A stretch of DNA of 64,000 bases from the NCBI GenBank assembly GCA_039029395.1, contig JBCCGG010000027.1, positions 1 to 64,000 of the forward strand. Direction: 5' to 3'. The notes under the pieces were generated by a model. The model was not told where the DNA came from. It was given only the letters and a program-made list of their open reading frames with translations, and did not search any database. This stretch comes from JBCCGG01 sp039029395 (GTDB lineage Bacteria; Pseudomonadota; Alphaproteobacteria; Kiloniellales; JAKSDN01). Below, in pieces: positions 60,141 to 64,000 of the stretch. A program made the position numbers and the translations under genes. Every line of letters begins with the position of its first letter. Within the stretch, counting starts at the first letter, position 1.

Positions 60141-60581
60141 CTATTGGCGATCCTTCTCGGCGTCGTAGCCCATGGCATCCATCGTGGTCTTGCGGGGCAG
60201 GTGATCGTCGATCTTGAGCCAGGGCACTTGGCTTTCGATGCCGGCGTGGGCGTCGTCGGGCGGGAAGGTCTCGGGGCGGTCGAAGGCGCCGGTCGCGATC
60301 GCGACGTAGTCTTCTTCCTCTTCCCAACCCGGCGCCCGGCGGGCCAGCAGTGTCGAGCCGCAGTGCGCGCAAAAGCCCCGCTCCACCTGGGTTGAGGACT
60401 GGTGGCGCGCGACCTCGCCTTGGGTGACGGAAAAGGCCTCGGGCGCAAACTCGGCCCAGGTGGTGACGACACTGCCGCTCATCTTCTGGCACATGCGGCA
60501 GTGGCAATAGATCACGCTGCCGGGCCGCCCGGTCACCTCGAAGCGCACCGCGCCGCAAAGACATCCGCCCGTTTCTTTCAT
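60141..60581 (-). CDS. GFA family glutathione-dependent formaldehyde-activating-like protein
   Basis: A 146-residue zinc protein of the GFA/CENP-V fold. Cysteine motifs are C-L-C-G near residue 7, C-H-C-R-M-C-Q near 29 and C-A-H-C-G near 75, which bind two zincs. The family name derives from S-hydroxymethylglutathione chemistry in Paracoccus but most members are uncharacterised. ATG 60581 is used; the frame to 60749 overruns the promoter. Confidence 0.88.
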   Translation of the reverse strand: MKETGGCLCGAVRFEVTGRPGSVIYCHCRMCQKMSGSVVTTWAEFAPEAFSVTQGEVARHQSSTQVERGFCAHCGSTLLARRAPGWEEEEDYVAIATGAFDRPETFPPDDAHAGIESQVPWLKIDDHLPRKTTMDAMGYDAEKDRQ

Positions 60582-60767
60582 ACCGCCGCTCCCTCCGCGA
60601 TATCTCACTGCCAAACTAGCATGGCGGCCACGGCCATCGCGAGCACCGCCTTGGGTCCGCGCGGGACCCATACCTGCGGAAATGTCACGAAGTCGAAACG
60701 GCCGTGAAAAGATAGCGCAGCACGCAGGCCATAGGATTCGCCCAGTCAATCGATCGGAGGACTCCTC

Positions 60768-60971
60768 ATGGAACCAGAGACCAGTGGAAAGTTGATCGTT
60801 CGGGCCGTCGAGGTCTTTCGTGATGTGGACGACGCGGCGCGCTGGCTGAAGTCGCCCAACCGGCTGCTCGACGGAAAGACGCCCCTGGAAGCCCAGTCGT
60901 CCGCCTTGGGCGCGGCGCGGGCCGAGAAGCAGCTCAACTGGTTTGCCGGCAAAGCATCAGGAAGACACTGA
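60768..60971 (+). CDS. stand-alone MbcA/ParS toxin-binding-domain antitoxin-like protein
   Basis: A 67-residue protein with a perfect GGAGGA six bases before ATG 60768. The sequence A-V-E-V-F-R-D-V-D-D-A-A-R-W-L-K-S-P-N-R-L-L-D-G-K-T-P-L matches the C-terminal MbcA/ParS/Xre domain (DUF2384) of antitoxins that partner RES toxins. The usual N-terminal helix-turn-helix of 50-80 residues is absent and no toxin gene adjoins it. It may be a remnant or a free domain. Confidence 0.75.
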   Translation: MEPETSGKLIVRAVEVFRDVDDAARWLKSPNRLLDGKTPLEAQSSALGAARAEKQLNWFAGKASGRH

Positions 60972-61060
60972 GTGGACAACGTTGCATGGTTTAGGTCGTG
61001 AGACAGAAGTACCGATTAAGAACTATGAATTTACTGTGACACGCAAAGTAATCGCTTCGC

Positions 61061-61078
61061 CTGTCATTCAACTATCAC
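61061..61078 (+). promoter_or_regulatory. Pho box (PhoB-binding site)
   Basis: CTGTCAT (61061-61067), four bases TCAA, CTATCAC (61072-61078): two direct heptamers 11 bp apart, 13 of 14 matching the PhoB consensus CTGTCAT-N4-CTGTCAC. TGCTAT at 61086-61091 can serve as a -10. The site lies 62 bases before the plcP ATG. Confidence 0.7.
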
Positions 61079-61139
61079 AGAGTTGTGCTATGGCAGTGCC
61101 ATGACGATCCAACGGATGTGATCGGGAGCACAGCTCTAG

Positions 61140-61928
61140 ATGCATGGCGTCATCCCCAAAGCGCGTTTTCGGGCTATCTGGATCTCCGACGTTCACCTGG
61201 GCACGCGAGGCTGCAAGGCAGACTATCTGTTGGACTTCTTACGCAGCACGGACTCCGAGCGGCTCTATCTGGTCGGCGACATTTTCGATGGCTGGCAGCT
61301 CAAGCGCTCGTGGTACTGGCCGAAGGCGCACGACGAGGTGGTGCAAGCGATCCTCAGAAAGGCGCGCAAGGGCACCCGGGTGATCTATCTGCCTGGCAAC
61401 CATGACGAGGTGCTGCGGCGCTACATCGGCCTTCATTTCGCCGGCATCGAGGTCAAGGAAGACACGGTTCACGTGACCGCCGACGGCAAGCGGCTGCTGG
61501 TGATCCATGGCGATCTCTTCGACAACATCGTGCGCTACGCCAAATGGGCGGCGCTGCTCGGCGATCTGTCCTATCAGGTCGCCCTGCAGCTCAACACCTG
61601 GTTTAACCTGACCAGGCGCCGCCTCGGGCTGCCCTATTGGTCGCTTTCCGCATATTTGAAGCACAAGGTCAAGAACGCGGTGCAGTTCGTGCGCGATTAC
61701 GAAAGCACCGTGGCCGGCGAAGCCAAGCGGCGGGGCGTCGACGGCGTGGTCTGCGGGCACATTCACCATGCGGAAATCCGGCGGCTGGGCCCAATACTTT
61801 ACTGCAACGACGGCGACTGGGTGGAGAGCTGCACCGCCCTGGTGGAGCATCGCGACGGCCGCCTGGAGATCCTGCGCTGGGCGGAGGTTCGCGCCTTCGA
61901 TCTGCTCGAGGCCCGTCAGTGCGCATAG
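61140..61928 (+). CDS. plcP: PlcP-type metallophosphoesterase (phospholipase C of lipid remodelling)
   Basis: A 262-residue calcineurin-like phosphoesterase. Metal motifs in order: I-S-D-V-H-L-G, G-D-I-F-D-G-W, P-G-N-H-D-E, H-G-D-L-F-D and G-H-I-H-H. It is often labelled UDP-2,3-diacylglucosamine diphosphatase, but the sequence resembles PlcP of Sinorhizobium meliloti and marine bacteria. PlcP cleaves phosphatidylcholine and phosphatidylethanolamine to diacylglycerol during phosphate limitation. The Pho box upstream and the glycosyltransferase immediately downstream support that reading. An LpxH-like role remains the alternative. Confidence 0.85.
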   Translation: MHGVIPKARFRAIWISDVHLGTRGCKADYLLDFLRSTDSERLYLVGDIFDGWQLKRSWYWPKAHDEVVQAILRKARKGTRVIYLPGNHDEVLRRYIGLHFAGIEVKEDTVHVTADGKRLLVIHGDLFDNIVRYAKWAALLGDLSYQVALQLNTWFNLTRRRLGLPYWSLSAYLKHKVKNAVQFVRDYESTVAGEAKRRGVDGVVCGHIHHAEIRRLGPILYCNDGDWVESCTALVEHRDGRLEILRWAEVRAFDLLEARQCA

Positions 61929-62914
61929 CGCTGGTGACCGACGCCTGGTTTCCCCAGATCAACGGTGTGGTACGCACCCTGGACTGCGTGAAGAAAGAGC
62001 TGGAGAGCGAAGGCCATCGCTTCGAGGTCATTCACCCCAAGCTCTTTCCCACCATCGCCTGCCCAACCTACCCGGACATCAGGCTCGCCTGCTGGACGGG
62101 CGGCGGCGTGAAGCGGCGCATCGAGGCCTTTGGCGCCGATGCCCTGCATATCGCCACGGAAGGGCCGCTCGGCCAGATCGCCCGGTGCTACTGCTTGCGC
62201 CGCGGGCGTGCATTCACCTCGGCCTATCACACCCGCTTTCCCGAATACATCGCCGAGCGGGCGCCGGTGCCCCTTGCCCTCAGCTATAAGGTGGTGCGCG
62301 CCTTCCACCGGCCCTCCAGCGGGGTCATGGTCGCGACTCCCGCCCTTGCCCGTGAGCTCGAGAGCAAAGGTTTCCGCAACCTGCGGCCCTGGAGCCGCGG
62401 AGTCGACAGCCGCCTGTTCCGTCCGCGCGCGGAGCCATTCTACGACAAACCCAAGCCGATCTTCCTCTACGTTGGGCGGGTCGCCGTGGAGAAGAACATC
62501 CAAGCCTTTCTCGAGCTCGACCTGCCGGGCAGCAAGGTTGTGGTCGGCGACGGCCCCCAGCGCAGCGCCCTCCAGCAGGCCTTTCCCGAGACCTATTTCG
62601 CCGGCGCCCGCCACGGCGAAGATCTCGCGCGTCATTATTCGGGTGCCGATGTCTTCATCTTTCCCAGCCGGACCGACACCTTCGGCCTCGTCGTGCTCGA
62701 AGCCTTGGCCTCCGGCTTGCCCATAGCCGCCTATCCGGTGACCGGGCCGCGCGACGTGCTCGGACAGTCCGGAGCGGGTGTTCTCGACGATGATCTGGGA
62801 CGTGCTGCCCTGGCGGCGCTCGAGATTCCGAAGGCCCGGTGCCGCGCCTTCGCAGAAACTTTCTCCTGGCAAGCCACGGCGCGGCTCTTTCTCTCCTACC
62901 TGCACGCTCATTGA
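61919..62914 (+). CDS. agt: GT4 glycosyltransferase, Agt-type glycolipid synthase
   Basis: A 331-residue GT-B enzyme. N-terminal V-T-D-A-W-F-P-Q-I-N-G-V-V-R-T and the C-terminal F-P-S-R-T-D-T-F-G-L-V-V-L-E-A-L-A-S-G (E-x7-E) mark GT4. It starts at GTG 61919, overlapping plcP by ten bases. In plcP-agt operons of Agrobacterium and marine heterotrophs this gene product glycosylates the diacylglycerol made by PlcP to monoglucosyl or glucuronosyl diacylglycerol, replacing phospholipids. An SqdX/PimB-like mannosyl activity cannot be excluded. Confidence 0.85.
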   Translation: MRIALVTDAWFPQINGVVRTLDCVKKELESEGHRFEVIHPKLFPTIACPTYPDIRLACWTGGGVKRRIEAFGADALHIATEGPLGQIARCYCLRRGRAFTSAYHTRFPEYIAERAPVPLALSYKVVRAFHRPSSGVMVATPALARELESKGFRNLRPWSRGVDSRLFRPRAEPFYDKPKPIFLYVGRVAVEKNIQAFLELDLPGSKVVVGDGPQRSALQQAFPETYFAGARHGEDLARHYSGADVFIFPSRTDTFGLVVLEALASGLPIAAYPVTGPRDVLGQSGAGVLDDDLGRAALAALEIPKARCRAFAETFSWQATARLFLSYLHAH

Positions 62915-63206
62915 ACAGGGTTTCGGCGCCTATCCTTTGGGTCTCCGGCGAGATAGCGTGGCGCCATGACGATCACCGCCACCACCATCGGGCCGGAATG
63001 GCCGGGTCTAAGGGGCCCGGACTCACGCGCTCAGATGGTCATGCTGTCGATTCTGGAGGAGGGCACCCTGTTCGGTCGACGCCCGCGACTCTCATCAGCA
63101 TCACCTGGCGAAGTCTGGGACAACGCTATGCAGGATGCACATCACAAAGCGGACATTGCGAAAACTCTGGTCTCAATCAGACTTGACCCAACACCAGATG
63201 AGCAAA

Positions 63207-64000
63207 TCATAGCTTCTGCAATCGACCGTCAATCAGGCCCTCATGAATTAGGGCCTTGGTCATTATGCTCAGGTCTTGCGCTACATATTGGCGCTCGACA
63301 TCGTTGTAGATGAAACCCTCGTCTCTATTCAAATGCAACGGAAGAACCATTGCGCCGCGCCAATTCAACTGCGTGCAAAGATCGCTATCGGTTTCCGAAA
63401 CGTCACGAGGAATGCCTATGTGATAGCCAGCATCCTTGGCGCCCTCGATAGTGTCCTGAAAGGAAGAGAAGAAATCCTCTGCCGGTAAATCTTCGGTCTT
63501 GTTTACCTTGTACACAACGCCCACCCTTTTGACGTTGGTTTCCAAACGCAAGAAAATGGCTGTGCCCAGGGCGAACACAATATAGTCGCACAAGTAATTT
63601 CCCTCGGCATAGGAGATCTGCATCCTCACATTCGTTGATAGCTTCGAGTAAGTGTGTTCGGCAACGTTCCAGGGTTGGAACGACGGAGCGATGTAGTCCA
63701 TCTTTTCTAGCGCTGCAGGCACGTCGCTCAGGAAAAACTCGCGCGACAGCTGCTCGACGCGGGGCACGCGTTGACCTCGCTCGACAAAGAACAAGACCAC
63801 CAAGGCAAGAAAAGCAGTACCCGCCAGCTCGATCATCGAGACAGCGGCGATTGTCCAACTGGTTAGGGCCCTGTCAGACAGGGAGAAGAAGAGAACGAAA
63901 CAGGATATCAAAAACATTATCACGATAGTGCAAACAATGGTCACCCGGACCCATCGCGGAATGTAGAAGATACGGGAACTAGATGTTGATGACGTGTCGG
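63207..64000 (-). CDS. membrane protein of unknown function, partial
   Basis: The frame is open through the right edge, so the true start is outside. The part inside the window begins D-T-S-S-T-S-S-S-R-I-F-Y-I-P-R-W-V-R-V-T and has two hydrophobic segments (I-V-I-M-F-L-I-S-C-F and M-I-E-L-A-G-T-A-F-L-A-L-V-V-L-F-F-V), then a soluble C-terminal domain of about 190 residues including L-C-D-Y-I-V-F-A-L-G-T-A-I-F. A GTG at 63944 is an alternative internal start. I recognise no family. Its codon use is less GC-biased than its neighbours. Confidence 0.7.
   Translation of the reverse strand, partial: DTSSTSSSRIFYIPRWVRVTIVCTIVIMFLISCFVLFFSLSDRALTSWTIAAVSMIELAGTAFLALVVLFFVERGQRVPRVEQLSREFFLSDVPAALEKMDYIAPSFQPWNVAEHTYSKLSTNVRMQISYAEGNYLCDYIVFALGTAIFLRLETNVKRVGVVYKVNKTEDLPAEDFFSSFQDTIEGAKDAGYHIGIPRDVSETDSDLCTQLNWRGAMVLPLHLNRDEGFIYNDVERQYVAQDLSIMTKALIHEGLIDGRLQKL

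Noticed and set aside
62966..63313. 115-codon plus-strand frame
   Set aside because: It overlaps the convergent membrane-protein gene by about 100 bases, has no recognisable domain and no ribosome-binding site.

Overview
The window is a GC-rich, gene-dense stretch of chromosome from an alphaproteobacterium, most like the Rhodospirillales and relatives. This rests on a mitochondrial-type complex I accessory protein (NDUFS4-like) next to a tRNA, a class Ia ribonucleotide reductase pair of alphaproteobacterial type, a corrinoid/folate methyl-transfer cluster with DUF1638, and a PlcP/Agt-type lipid-remodelling pair. I see no rRNA, CRISPR array, phage module or intact insertion sequence. The two tRNA genes (Pro-UGG, Arg-UCU) both encode CCA.

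Regions. 1-8.4 kb: a partial FUSC-like protein, an MFS transporter, an alpha/beta hydrolase, mnmA translationally coupled to a dimethylargininase-like enzyme, a phytanoyl-CoA dioxygenase-like enzyme, pyroglutamyl peptidase, a ring-hydroxylating oxygenase that has lost its Rieske domain, and two small proteins. 8.4-18.2 kb (all minus strand): a one-carbon unit made of a corrinoid protein, DUF1638, a small 'virulence factor' family protein, a MetF-like reductase, a methyltetrahydrofolate:corrinoid methyltransferase and an ASKHA/2Fe-2S corrinoid activase. It lies downstream of a branched-chain-type ABC importer with fused permeases and a GPP34 protein. The methyltransferase that would load the corrinoid from a substrate is not in the window. 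18.2-23.8 kb: an HMCES/SRAP protein, a LysR regulator, and a GAF-LuxR regulator with an exported metallo-beta-lactamase fold protein and a perfect palindrome between them, then a His-tailed MFS exporter. 23.9-29 kb: tRNA-Pro, arfB, a CocE-type hydrolase, an orphan sugar-binding protein, the NDUFS4-like gene, tRNA-Arg, a PEP-CTERM protein and a decayed second copy of the tRNA 3' half.

29-39.3 kb: a homocysteine S-methyltransferase relative, a secreted protein, a SAM methyltransferase plus enolase-superfamily pair, an RND adaptor/pump pair, a zinc alcohol dehydrogenase and a TauD-type dioxygenase. 39.3-42.5 kb: a kinase-PP2C-VWA triad of TerY-P type. 42.6-49 kb: an FrhB-like Fe-S flavoprotein, an EamA exporter, an outer-membrane barrel and nrdAB. 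49-56 kb: an adenylate cyclase-TPR protein, an FAD monooxygenase, a GT9 glycosyltransferase, a complete Rieske oxygenase and an exported rhodanese. 56-60 kb: a long inverted repeat, a cobalt-type nitrile hydratase operon and a Tat-exported vanadium haloperoxidase. 60-64 kb: a GFA protein, a stand-alone MbcA/ParS domain, a Pho-box-preceded plcP-agt operon and a membrane protein running off the end.

The observations I rate highest are the Pho box in front of plcP-agt, the Rieske-less oxygenase, the methyl-transfer cluster without its first methyltransferase, and the duplicated tRNA-Arg 3' half flanking a 950-bp segment.
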